Source: Micromonospora lupini str. Lupac 08
GTDB lineage: Bacteria; Actinomycetota; Actinomycetes; Mycobacteriales; Micromonosporaceae
Assembly: GCF_000297395.2 (NCBI RefSeq)
Contig: NZ_HF570108.1
Span: 2,139,715-2,203,714, forward strand
Reading direction: 5' to 3'
Length of the DNA stretch: 64,000 bases
The notes under the pieces are model-generated. The model had not been told where the DNA came from and searched no databases. It saw only the letters and a list, made by a program, of their open reading frames with translations. Of this stretch, positions 38,790-46,470 are shown piece after piece. Both the position numbers and the translations under genes were made by a program. Positions within the stretch are counted from its first letter, which is position 1; each line of letters begins with the position of its first letter.

Positions 38790-39443
38790 TCAGTCGCGGA
38801 CGACCTCGGCGCGCCCCTCGACGAGGTGGAGCTCCGCCTCACACGCGGCGGCCACCTCCGGATCATGGGTGGCGAACACGACGGCAGCGCCGCGCCGCGC
38901 CTCGTCGTGCAGCAGATCCAGCACCCGTTGCCGGTTGCCCGCGTCCAACTCGCTTGTCACCTCGTCGGCCAGCAGAACCCCGCCGCGCAGCGCGAGGCCG
39001 CGGGCGATGGCAGTCCGCTGCTGCTGACCGCCGGACAGCTCCTCGACCAGTTGGTCGGCCTGGGTGGCGAGGCCTAGGTGGTCCAGCGTCGTCGCGGTCT
39101 GCCGGCGCGCCTGCGGTGCCGCCACGCCGTCGGCGACGAGTGCCACCTGCAGGTTCTCGGCCGCGGTGAGGATCGGGGCCAGGCCGTTGTCCTGCGGGAT
39201 GAGGACGATGCGGTGCTCCACCGCGTGGTCACGGTCGCGCAGCGGCTGCCCGTCGACGCTCACCACGCCGTCGCGGGGCCGCAGCAACCCGGCCATGGCG
39301 TGGAGCAGGGTCGTCTTGCCCGCGCCCGACGCCCCGGTCACCGCCAGGACCCGACCCGGGCGGACCGTCACCGAGACGTCCCGCAGGACGACCGGCCCGT
39401 CACCGTAGCTGATGGACATCTCGTCGACTGTCAGCATCTGCAC
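38790..39443 (-). CDS. ABC transporter ATP-binding protein (LolD/MacB type)
   Basis: The 217-residue ATPase has Walker A GASGAGKTT (about 33-41), a Q-loop in VLIPQDNGLAPIL, signature LSGGQQQRTAIARGL and Walker B GVLLADEVTSELD. In Walker B the usual DEPTS is changed to DEVTS. It is the second ATPase flanking the FtsX-type permease, 78 bases away, so the complex may use two different ATPases. The GTG at 39443 has GGAGG 6 bases upstream; the ATG at 39437 two codons later is an alternative. Confidence 0.88.
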   Translation of the reverse strand: MQMLTVDEMSISYGDGPVVLRDVSVTVRPGRVLAVTGASGAGKTTLLHAMAGLLRPRDGVVSVDGQPLRDRDHAVEHRIVLIPQDNGLAPILTAAENLQVALVADGVAAPQARRQTATTLDHLGLATQADQLVEELSGGQQQRTAIARGLALRGGVLLADEVTSELDAGNRQRVLDLLHDEARRGAAVVFATHDPEVAAACEAELHLVEGRAEVVRD

Positions 39444-39522
39444 GCGCCCCCTCCGTAACCGGCGTCCCGCAGAGTGCCACGCCGGGACGTGGCGCACAAT
39501 CCCCGTCGACCGGCCACGCCCG

Positions 39523-40722
39523 TCACGCCTCCCGGACGCGCCACGTCAGCCTCTCGTAGCAGACGAGCGCGATGAGCAGGGCGGTGAGCAGCCCCAGCGC
39601 CGCCAGCGCGGGAAGGAACCGGGCGAGCGGCGCCAGCAGAAGCAGGATGCCGATCGCGACGAGTGGGGCCGGCGAGGTGGACACGGTCAGCCGTAGGAAC
39701 AGGAACCGGCCGACGAGGTAGAGCGCCACCCCGCCGTACAACACGCTCGTCGGCAGCCACTCCAGCGGCACGCCGCCTCCGTGTCCGGGGGCCGCGCGAC
39801 CCATCGCACTCGCGAGGACCAGGTGCAGGCCCAGGGCGAAGGAGAGGACCCCGGCGACAAGTGGCAGGTGGGCCAGGGTGTACGCGTCCGACGCCAGGCG
39901 CTGGCGGTGCCGACTGCGGGGCGACGCCTCGGCCAGCGCCCGGGCGGCAGCCGGCGCGGCATCGACGAAGTAGAGCCGCCACAGGCACACGGTCGCGGCG
40001 AAGCCGAGCAGCGCGGCCACCAGCACCGGCCAGTGGATCAGTCGCGAACCGGCGCCGCCGCCGGCCGACAGGAGCGACTCACCGAGCACGATGATCAGCA
40101 CCAGGCCGTGGCGTTCGGCGAAGTGCGTCCCGCTGCGAACCTCCCCGAAGCTGGCGGCGGTGGCGACCCGACCGCCGCCGTAGTCGACCAGGAACGCCAC
40201 CGTCCACAACACGGTTTCCGCGGACCCGCCGAGCACCGCTCCGGCGAACAGCGGGACCCAGGCGAGGGTGGTGGACGCGGCGAAGCGCAGCGTCTGCCGC
40301 CGGTACTGCGGATTGCCGGACGAGGCGTACACCATGAGCGCGAGGTGCAGCCCTCGGACGACGGCGTACGCGACGGCCAGGATCAGGGGAGGACTCACCG
40401 CGGCGTCGTGGCGCTGCCACGCCTCGGGGATCACCAGGGCGGCCACGAAGATGGCGGCCATCGCCACTGTCATACCCGCGGTCACGACGCCGCGGTCCGC
40501 GCGTACCTGGTTGCCCAGCCAGGTGTAGCAGCTCCACGCGTACCAGAACCAGAGCAGGAGCAGCAGCCCCTGGTAGAGGGTGAGAGGGCTCAGCGACTCC
40601 GCCAGGAAATCGATCAGCCGCGTCAGCGCGAACACCAGCACCAGATCGAAGAAGATCTCGAAGGTCGTGGCCCGGTGCGCCTCCTCCACGAGCACCGGCC
40701 GGGATCGGGTGACGCGGCTCAT
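39523..40722 (-). CDS. Low-temperature-requirement A (LtrA) family membrane protein
   Basis: The 399-residue protein has about ten helices. Family hallmarks are FEIFFDLVLVFALTRL near residues 21-36, YTWLGNQV, and HFAERHGLVLIIVLGESLL. LtrA was named from a Listeria mutant unable to grow in the cold; its biochemical role is still unknown. It is in the same direction as the ATPase gene but 79 bases upstream of it, and is probably a separate unit. Confidence 0.9.
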   Translation of the reverse strand: MSRVTRSRPVLVEEAHRATTFEIFFDLVLVFALTRLIDFLAESLSPLTLYQGLLLLLWFWYAWSCYTWLGNQVRADRGVVTAGMTVAMAAIFVAALVIPEAWQRHDAAVSPPLILAVAYAVVRGLHLALMVYASSGNPQYRRQTLRFAASTTLAWVPLFAGAVLGGSAETVLWTVAFLVDYGGGRVATAASFGEVRSGTHFAERHGLVLIIVLGESLLSAGGGAGSRLIHWPVLVAALLGFAATVCLWRLYFVDAAPAAARALAEASPRSRHRQRLASDAYTLAHLPLVAGVLSFALGLHLVLASAMGRAAPGHGGGVPLEWLPTSVLYGGVALYLVGRFLFLRLTVSTSPAPLVAIGILLLLAPLARFLPALAALGLLTALLIALVCYERLTWRVREA

Positions 40723-40783
40723 CGGCTCATTCTGGTCGGCTCGCCGCTCCGGCCGGGCGGCAACGCGGGTACGCGTGGCCCGG

Positions 40784-41350
40784 TCAGCCGAAGAGCAGGT
40801 CGAGGTGGGCGTCCAGGGCGGTCAACGCCTGCTCGGCGGTGTACTGCCCACCGAGCAGGTGGACGCCCAGCCCCTCCATCAGCGCCAGTAGTCCCGTGGC
40901 GGCGGCGTCGCCACGGCCGTCCGGCAGCACGCCGGCGATGAACGCGGTGAGCTGCGCCGTGTCCTCACGCAGACGAGACGCGGCCGACGGTCGCACCGCC
41001 GTGTACGCGAGGAACGCGAGCGCCACCCGACCGTCGTCGCGGGTGTGCTCGTCGAGCGGCAGGAGCGCGGCGATCATCGTGCGCAGCAGCAGCCGGGGGG
41101 AGGGGTTCTCGCCCAGTCCCGCCACCGCCTCCGTGACCCGGATCTGGCTGCGCTCGCGGACCACGCTCAACGCGAACGCCATCATCTCGTCCTTGGTGCG
41201 GAAGTAGTGCTGGACCATCCCGGCGGACACGCCCGCCGCGGTGGCCACGTGGCGGAGGCTGACCGCCTCCAGGCCCTGGTCCGCGGCGACCCGCATCAAC
41301 GCGTCCGCGATGAGGGTGCGTCGCTGCTGGTGATCGACCTTCTTGGGCAT
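40784..41350 (-). CDS. TetR-family transcriptional regulator
   Basis: The 188-residue protein has an N-terminal TetR helix-turn-helix: RRTLIADALMRVAADQGLEA, then SLRHVATAAGVSAGMVQHYF (about 26-45). The C-terminal ligand domain resembles the BetI-like/TetR_C group (LDEHTRDDGRVALAFLAY). It lies 13 bases after a membrane-protein gene on the same strand, so the two are likely co-transcribed. A matching inverted repeat lies upstream of that gene at 42086-42106. Autoregulation of the two-gene operon, and possibly of the divergent peptidase, is inferred. Confidence 0.9.
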   Translation of the reverse strand: MPKKVDHQQRRTLIADALMRVAADQGLEAVSLRHVATAAGVSAGMVQHYFRTKDEMMAFALSVVRERSQIRVTEAVAGLGENPSPRLLLRTMIAALLPLDEHTRDDGRVALAFLAYTAVRPSAASRLREDTAQLTAFIAGVLPDGRGDAAATGLLALMEGLGVHLLGGQYTAEQALTALDAHLDLLFG

Positions 41351-41363
41351 GGCCTCGATCGTT

Positions 41364-42062
41364 TCACAGTGGGGTGTCGGCAGACCCCGCCGACGTGCGG
41401 CGCCCGGCGGTGTCGCCCACCGGTGTGCCCCGGGCGCTGCGCAGCAGTCCGTCCGGGTCGTCGGCGTACAGCCGCAGCTCGTCCATCGGCGCCGACCGGC
41501 CCGACGGCAGGTCGAAGGTCGTCGGCCGGCGCAGCAGGACGTCGACGCTTGTCTGGCTGCCGACCGAGAGGTGCAGGACGCGACGGTCACCCTCCTGCTC
41601 GACCTGCACCGACCTCCTGGAGGGCAGCGAGCGGTGACGTTTGCGCAGCGCCTCGACGTCCGTCCACGGGATCCAGATGTCGATGCCCGAGTTGATCCGC
41701 ACCCGCAGCCCGGAGTCACGCACCAGGTGTGGGTGGATGGTCATGCTGGCGTAGAGGCCGACCATCCAGAGCACGCCCCAGATGCCGAGGCCGAGCACGA
41801 TCCAGCGGGCCGGCCGCCACGGCACCATGTGGGTGACGATCAGGTCGAAGATTGGAATCTCGACGACCGACAGGCCGATGAAGATGCCGAGGATCGGCTT
41901 GACCACGCCGAGGTAGCCGAACGGCTCGTCACCGGGCGCCAGCGGCAGGGGGCGGCGCCGCGTCCACGCGTAGAGGCTGCGCCACATCGCGGCCTCGGCC
42001 ACTGCCGCGCGGCGCAGCAGTGCCCCCACGGTCGCCCTGGCCGACGGTTTCGTGTCGGTCAT
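41364..42062 (-). CDS. Membrane protein with PH-like C-terminal region
   Basis: The 232-residue protein has two or three transmembrane helices between about residues 58 and 112 (VVKPILGIFIGLSVVEIPIF, WIVLGLGIWGVLWMVGLYA). A soluble C-terminal part follows (LRVRINSGIDIWIPWTDVEAL, then a VQVEQEGDRRVLHLSV strand), reminiscent of bacterial PH-like domains in actinobacterial membrane proteins. Function is unknown. The ATG at 42062 has a GAGG-type site upstream. It is co-directional with, and 13 bases from, the TetR gene, so it is the probable target of that regulator. Confidence 0.75.
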   Translation of the reverse strand: MTDTKPSARATVGALLRRAAVAEAAMWRSLYAWTRRRPLPLAPGDEPFGYLGVVKPILGIFIGLSVVEIPIFDLIVTHMVPWRPARWIVLGLGIWGVLWMVGLYASMTIHPHLVRDSGLRVRINSGIDIWIPWTDVEALRKRHRSLPSRRSVQVEQEGDRRVLHLSVGSQTSVDVLLRRPTTFDLPSGRSAPMDELRLYADDPDGLLRSARGTPVGDTAGRRTSAGSADTPL

Positions 42063-42085
42063 CGTCGTCGCCTCGATCTCTTTCG

Positions 42086-42140
42086 CGATGCAACTGCATT
42101 GCATCGCACGCTACCGCCTTTCCGATGCAACTGCAATGTC
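42086..42140. promoter_or_regulatory. Inverted-repeat operator, probable TetR binding site, with a second half copy
   Basis: CGATGCAA (42086-42093) and TTGCATCG (42099-42106) form a perfect inverted repeat with a 5-base centre, CTGCA. The sequence CGATGCAACTGCA recurs at 42123-42135, followed by ATGTC. The perfect site lies 24 bases before the membrane-protein start and upstream of the divergent peptidase. Confidence 0.6.
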
Positions 42141-42183
42141 ACCGGGTGGGCGGCAGGTGCTCGTGGCGTTGTCGGCGTCTGCC

Positions 42184-42843
42184 ATGCTCGGGCGGGTGAC
42201 GACCGGCAGCCCCTCCCGAGCCCGCAGCCACCGCCGCATCCGCCGCCGGCCGCTCCTCGTTCTTCTCGCGCTCGTCGCGGCGACGGCCGTTGTCGGCGTC
42301 GCCGTGGTCGTCGTGCCGTTGCTGCGGCCTGCGGGTCCCCGTCCGCTCTTCCAGATGCCTGTCGCCTGTGGGGAGACGTGGCAGCTCAGCACGTACCCCG
42401 GTCACGACGACTTCGACGTCGACCTGTTTCCGATTCAGGGCGAGGCGTGGGGACGTCCGGTGCTCGCGTCCTTCGGTGGCACGGTCACCGTGGCGGGCAT
42501 CAACGGTTCGCTGGGTGGGCGTACGCCGGAGAATCCGGAGGGTCCGCGCGGACGCGGCGGCGGCTACTGGGTGAAGATCGATCACGGTGGCAAGTGGGAG
42601 ACGCAGTATCTGCACCTGCTCGAACCGCCGATGGTGAAGGTCGGTCAGCGGGTCGAGCAGGGCGACCAGATCGGGAAGCTCGGCAGCACCGGCGACTCGG
42701 GGGCTCCGCACCTGCACTACGAGCAGCGTCGCGGCTGGGACAAGGTCGAAACCCACTTCGGCGGTACGCCGTCGGGCATCACCACCGACGAACGCGAACA
42801 GATACTGCGACGGGTGAGCGACAACTGCCCGGCCGTCTCCTGA
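42184..42843 (+). CDS. M23-family (LytM-type) peptidase, membrane-anchored
   Basis: The ATG at 42184 gives 219 residues. An Arg-rich cytosolic segment is followed by one transmembrane helix (LLVLLALVAATAVVGVAVVVV, shown in part). An extracytosolic LytM domain comes next. Zinc ligands are in PGHDDFDVDLF (His and Asp) and in the HLHYE motif (H-x-H) near the C-terminus, and the intervening WVKIDHGGKWETQYLHLL is typical. It would cleave peptide cross-links in peptidoglycan or act as a scaffold. Starts at 42136 or 42196 (GTG) are alternatives because no clear ribosome binding site decides. Confidence 0.85.
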   Translation: MLGRVTTGSPSRARSHRRIRRRPLLVLLALVAATAVVGVAVVVVPLLRPAGPRPLFQMPVACGETWQLSTYPGHDDFDVDLFPIQGEAWGRPVLASFGGTVTVAGINGSLGGRTPENPEGPRGRGGGYWVKIDHGGKWETQYLHLLEPPMVKVGQRVEQGDQIGKLGSTGDSGAPHLHYEQRRGWDKVETHFGGTPSGITTDEREQILRRVSDNCPAVS

Positions 42844-42916
42844 GGACCGCGGTTTTGCCCACCACGACTCGGGGCACTGCACTGGTGACAGTCCAGACGC
42901 AGGGGAGGAGCGGGCG

Positions 42917-43147
42917 ATGGTCAAGGGTGACGTCGACACGTACCAGGAAGACGGGCAGTGGAAGAACCGTCCGGAGGGCAACGACCGGGCCAGCAGCACC
43001 CATGACTCCAAGGCCGACGCGCAGGCGCAGGGTCGCGAGATGGCGGCCGACCGGGGCGTCGAGCACGTGATCAAGAAGCAGGACGGCACGATCGGTGAGA
43101 AGAACACGTACCCGCGCAGCCGCGACCCACGGGACATCGCGGGCTGA
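42917..43147 (+). CDS. DUF2188-family small protein
   Basis: The 76-residue hydrophilic protein has the pattern DGQWKNRPEGNDRASSTHDS, then KADAQAQGREMAADRGVEHV and KKQDGTIGEKNTYPRSRDP. This is the DUF2188 consensus, in which a W-x-V/N strand is followed by a helix and a DG-I-x-E-x-N-S/TY strand. Function is unknown; many bacteria have several stand-alone copies. GGGGAGGAG lies upstream of the ATG. It is followed by a strong hairpin. Confidence 0.85.
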   Translation: MVKGDVDTYQEDGQWKNRPEGNDRASSTHDSKADAQAQGREMAADRGVEHVIKKQDGTIGEKNTYPRSRDPRDIAG

Positions 43148-43161
43148 CCGCCACACCGCCT

Positions 43162-43202
43162 GCGGACCGACCTCTTCGGCGTGACCGAGGAGGTCGGTCC
43201 GC
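43162..43202. terminator. Bidirectional terminator between DUF2188 and DUF4331 genes
   Basis: GCGGACCGACCTC (43162-43174) pairs perfectly with GAGGTCGGTCCGC (43190-43202). The inner TCGG/CCGA pairing extends the stem to about 18 base pairs with a 5-base loop. Confidence 0.85.
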
Positions 43203-43243
43203 TTCTGCGGCGGTTGCGCGTGCCCACCTGCGCCCCGACGTGT

Positions 43244-44266
43244 TCAGGCCGGCACCACGTACGGGAAGGAGTCGGCGCGGGCGGCCTTCGTGACGTCGGG
43301 CGTGAGGCCCGAGGTGGTCCCGGCGTTGAGGATCAGGGAGAACATCACCTCGGGTGCGTTGTCGGCCATGGTGCGGCCGTTGTGCACCGCGAAGCCGTAG
43401 TTGGCGGCAGTGCCGACCGTGTACGACAGCACGTCCGGGTAGAGCGTCCGAGCGACGCTCCAGCCGTACGCCTGCGGGTCCGGCGCGGTGCCGTTGGCCG
43501 CGACGACCCCGGCGACCGCATTGGCGATCTCCTCCCCGTCCTCGGGGAGGTCCTGGCGGGGGTGCCGGAAGTTCGCCGGGTCCGAGAAGTCGGTGTCGTG
43601 CGGCCAGAAGACGGGCCACATCATGGGGTGGCCCGCGCGGTTGATCTGCCGCCACCCGCCCGCGTCGGTGGCCAGCAGGGTCCGGCACCAGACGCCGATC
43701 TCGGTGCCCTCGCGCAGCAGCGGCTCGTCGTGGGAGACCTCCAGCACGATCGACTCGACCGTGGTGCCGGCGAAGCTGTTCTTGGCCTGGTCGACCCGCC
43801 ACGCCGAGCGGTCCACCTTCGCGCCGTTCTTGACCGCGCCGTTGATCGTGGCGAGTTCGTCGAGGTCGATGTAGAACGGGTCGCTGATCCGGCCCGCCCA
43901 GATCCGGACGCGCTGCCCCGTCGTCATCTCGCCGGTCCTGCCCTGGGCGATGGGAGTGCCCATGGCGGCGTCGTCACGGGCGTCCGCGCCGGTGAGTTCG
44001 TACAGCTCCAGGGTCTGCGTGGCGTTGCCGTCCGGCTCGCCGAAGGCGAATCGGTAGGTCAGCTCCTCCAGGTCCGAGCCGTTGAAGTGAATCTTGAACT
44101 CGTAACGGGCCTCGGCGTGGAAGCCGCGCTTGATGTCGGCCTTGGTCACCGAGCTGTTGACGTCCATGACGAACACGGTGGCGCGGTCGCCGTTGAAGAC
44201 GTACAGGTCGTCGATGTAGAGCTGGCCGCCCTGGGCGGCGAGGGGGGTGTCGAGGTGGTGCGACAT
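43244..44266 (-). CDS. DUF4331-family protein
   Basis: The 340-residue protein starts SHHLDTPLAAQGGQLYIDDLYVF, the diagnostic opening of DUF4331 proteins. It continues with beta-rich sequence including YRFAFGEPDGNATQTLELY, RVRIWAGRISDPFYIDLDEL and a C-terminal YTVGTAANYGFAVHNGR. There is no signal peptide. Function is unknown; members are often predicted metal-binding or surface-associated proteins. GGGAGTGAG before the ATG is a reasonable ribosome binding site. It seems to be a single-gene unit. Confidence 0.85.
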   Translation of the reverse strand: MSHHLDTPLAAQGGQLYIDDLYVFNGDRATVFVMDVNSSVTKADIKRGFHAEARYEFKIHFNGSDLEELTYRFAFGEPDGNATQTLELYELTGADARDDAAMGTPIAQGRTGEMTTGQRVRIWAGRISDPFYIDLDELATINGAVKNGAKVDRSAWRVDQAKNSFAGTTVESIVLEVSHDEPLLREGTEIGVWCRTLLATDAGGWRQINRAGHPMMWPVFWPHDTDFSDPANFRHPRQDLPEDGEEIANAVAGVVAANGTAPDPQAYGWSVARTLYPDVLSYTVGTAANYGFAVHNGRTMADNAPEVMFSLILNAGTTSGLTPDVTKAARADSFPYVVPA

Positions 44267-44382
44267 GGGCTCACTCCCGTAACGGCTGTATCCGGATTAA
44301 ACCGAACATAGCGGGCGTGACGCGGCCGTCCGCTTCATCGGCCGAATCCGGCGCGCGGCGGAGGCCGGATGTCGCACGCGAC

Positions 44383-44418
44383 AGCGGGCCGTCCGAGGCT
44401 GGTCTCGGACGGCCCGCT
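44383..44418 (-). terminator. Terminator of GH16 gene
   Basis: A perfect 15-base-pair stem, AGCGGGCCGTCCGAG with CTCGGACGGCCCGCT, has a 6-base loop. It lies just beyond the stop of the minus-strand glucanase gene. Confidence 0.85.
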
Positions 44419-44435
44419 CGCTCGCGGTGACCCCG

Positions 44436-45692
44436 TCAGAAGCGGGACCACTTCTGGTTGGCCGCGCCGAGGCAGTCCCACAGGTGCAGCTTGCCGCCGT
44501 TGTTGGGGTTGGCGTCGCGCACGTCCACGCACTTGTTGGCGCTGAGATTGACCAGGTCGCCCGCGCTGTTGAGGGTGAAGCGCTGGGCCGGATTGCCGTT
44601 GCAGCTGACCAGGTTGACCTCGGTGCCGTTGGCGGTGCCGGCCCAGGCCGGGTCCATGCACTTGCCCATCGCGCGGACGGTGCCGTCGGAGGCGAACGTC
44701 CACGCCTGCGCCGCGGTCGTGTTGCAGTCCCAGATCTGCAGCTTGGCGCCCTCGACCGGGTTGGCGCTCGGGATGTCGACGCAGCGCCCGCTCTGCGCCC
44801 CCCGGATCCGGGTGGTGCCGGGCGCCGGGTCGCCGCCGCCGGAGGTGTAACTCGACACCCGGACGTAGTCGACGAGCATCTGCTGGGGGAACTGGGTGGA
44901 GCCGTCCGGGTAGCCGGGCCAGTTACCGCCGACCGCCACGTTGAGGATCATGAAGAACGGGTGGTCGAACACCCACCGGTTGCCGCCGAGCCGGGCGGGG
45001 TCGACCCGGTGGTACTGCACCCCGTCCAGGTACCAGGTGATCGCGTTCGGCTCCCAGTCCACCCGGTAGTCGTGGAAGCCGTCGGCGAGCGGGTTGCCGA
45101 TGCTCCGGCTGCCGGTGATGCCGCCGCTGCCGGAGTAGCCGGGCCCGTGCACCGTGCCGTAAACGGTGTTCGGCTCGCGGCCGATGTTCTCCATGACGTC
45201 GATCTCGCCGGCGTCGGGCCACCCGCCGCCGGTGCCGAGCATCCAGAACGCCGGCCAGATGCCCTGGCCGCGCGGGATCTTGATGCGGGCCTCGAAGCGG
45301 CCGTACGTCTGGGTGAAGGTCGCCGCCGTCAGCAGCCGTGCCGAGGTGTACTCGCAGCGACCGTAGTGGCACTGGTAGTTGGCCGGGTTCTCCCGGCGGG
45401 CGGTGATGACGAGGTTGCCCTGGCCGTCGTGCACCGCGTTGCTGGTGCTGTTGGTGTAGTACTGCCGCTCGTTGTTACCCCAGCCGCCACCGCCGGTGTC
45501 GAAGCGCCATTTGCCCTGGTCGACGGGCGTGCCGGCCGGTGCGTTGAACTCGTCCTGCCAGGTGATCGGGCCGATGGCGGCCTCGGCCCGGTCGGACTGG
45601 CCCGGAAGGGTGAGGGAGGCGAGGGTGGTGACGAGGGCGACCGCCGCGAGGGCGAGGGGCCGCAGGCGGGGTGCGGGACGGGCTGTGAACAC
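44436..45692 (-). CDS. Secreted GH16 beta-glucanase with C-terminal CBM13
   Basis: The 418-residue protein has a signal peptide (about 1-38, ending RAEA). A GH16 domain follows (ITWQDEFNAPAGTPVD to MLVDYVRV, about 42-280) with catalytic EIDVME (E163, D165, E168) in the laminarinase-type form. A short GGGDPAPG linker leads to a ricin-type CBM13 with repeats ending in QAWTF, QRFTL and NQKWSRF. It should cleave beta-1,3- or mixed-linked glucans outside the cell; fungal wall or plant glucan is the likely substrate. Its promoter region has a TTGACA/CATGCT promoter and a GAGAGCGCTCTC palindrome of the cello-oligosaccharide regulator type. Confidence 0.93.
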   Translation of the reverse strand: MFTARPAPRLRPLALAAVALVTTLASLTLPGQSDRAEAAIGPITWQDEFNAPAGTPVDQGKWRFDTGGGGWGNNERQYYTNSTSNAVHDGQGNLVITARRENPANYQCHYGRCEYTSARLLTAATFTQTYGRFEARIKIPRGQGIWPAFWMLGTGGGWPDAGEIDVMENIGREPNTVYGTVHGPGYSGSGGITGSRSIGNPLADGFHDYRVDWEPNAITWYLDGVQYHRVDPARLGGNRWVFDHPFFMILNVAVGGNWPGYPDGSTQFPQQMLVDYVRVSSYTSGGGDPAPGTTRIRGAQSGRCVDIPSANPVEGAKLQIWDCNTTAAQAWTFASDGTVRAMGKCMDPAWAGTANGTEVNLVSCNGNPAQRFTLNSAGDLVNLSANKCVDVRDANPNNGGKLHLWDCLGAANQKWSRF

Positions 45693-45744
45693 GGGAGGCT
45701 CCTCAGCGGAGGGGGTGGCGGAGGCTGCGCGCCGGAGAGGGTCG

Positions 45745-45793
45745 GAGAGCGCTCTCTAGACTGAAGCATGTCGATATCATGACTTTCTGTCAA
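45745..45793 (-). promoter_or_regulatory. GH16 promoter and CebR/CelR-like operator
   Basis: On the minus strand TTGACA (45793-45788) and CATGCT (45770-45765) are 17 bases apart. Downstream lies the perfect palindrome GAGAGCGCTCTC (45745-45756), close to the actinobacterial LacI-family CebR/CelR core GGAGCGCTCC. It differs clearly from the pentose operator at 9737-23210, so a separate regulator is expected. Confidence 0.6.
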
Positions 45794-45971
45794 GAGTGTT
45801 TCCAATGCGACGACGGTCCTTTACCGCCGGATAGCACCCCTCGATAGCGGTCGAATCGACCCTTCCTATTGCCGTGGAGCGTCCACGCGGGACAGGATGA
45901 CGAGGTTCGCAGGAAACCTCCCCGTAACCTGCGTGCTGCTGGTCTCTGTCACAAGGAAGTGGGAGTCAGTC

Positions 45972-46370
45972 ATGAGCGACGCGTCGACGGCGCTGGGTGT
46001 GCGCCTCTACCCGGACCTGGTCGAGCGGGGTGGCCTCGCCCCCGCGCTCATCGAGACCGCTGCCCGCCACCAGCTCGACGTCGGGCGGGTGACCGCCCCC
46101 GAGCAGGGGCGCGCCCGGTTCACCTGCGCCGAGTTGCACTCCGATCAGGGTGTGGTCTGCGTGGGGCTGGGCTCGCAGGCCCGATACTTCATGATCGACC
46201 TCCGGTCGGCGGGCGAGGTTCTCGCGCGCGGCGACTGCATGGACCTCGTTCAGGTCGCGCAGGTGGCCTCGGCCTGGGGGTCCGGGGTGACGCTCGCCGA
46301 GTTGACCGCCCGGTTCGCGTTCATGGAGGAGATCAAGCACCGCCCGGCGTCGGTGGCGCAGGCCGTCTAG
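45972..46370 (+). CDS. Small conserved protein of unknown function, possibly DUF6193-like
   Basis: The 132-residue cytosolic protein has no membrane segment. It contains LGVRLYPDLVERGGL, a GRARFTCAELHSDQGVVCVG strand pair, and a C-terminal helical part, LRSAGEVLARGDCMDLVQVA then WGSGVTLAELTARFAFMEE. The last part resembles the C-terminal region of DUF6193 family proteins, some of which occur in natural-product clusters; this link is from memory and weak. The ATG at 45972 has GAAGTGGGAG upstream. Its last codons (QAV stop) belong to a 33-34 base tandem duplication that continues into the intergenic region. Confidence 0.65.
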   Translation: MSDASTALGVRLYPDLVERGGLAPALIETAARHQLDVGRVTAPEQGRARFTCAELHSDQGVVCVGLGSQARYFMIDLRSAGEVLARGDCMDLVQVAQVASAWGSGVTLAELTARFAFMEEIKHRPASVAQAV

Positions 46371-46470
46371 CCAGCAGGCGCGTCAGCAGCGCAAGCCGTC
46401 TAGGCCGCTGGGCTCGTCAGCAGCGCAGGCCGTCCGGCTCGCGGACGCGTCAGCAGCGCAGGCGGGGAGG
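46356..46470. repeat. 33-34 bp tandem repeat across two convergent gene ends
   Basis: Four copies of a unit containing GCGCAGGCCGTC begin at 46356, 46389, 46423 and 46456. Copy 1 encodes the last codons of the plus-strand gene, and copy 4 lies in the last codons of the minus-strand PLP-enzyme gene. The intervening copies share CGTCAGCAGCGCA. Confidence 0.8.
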
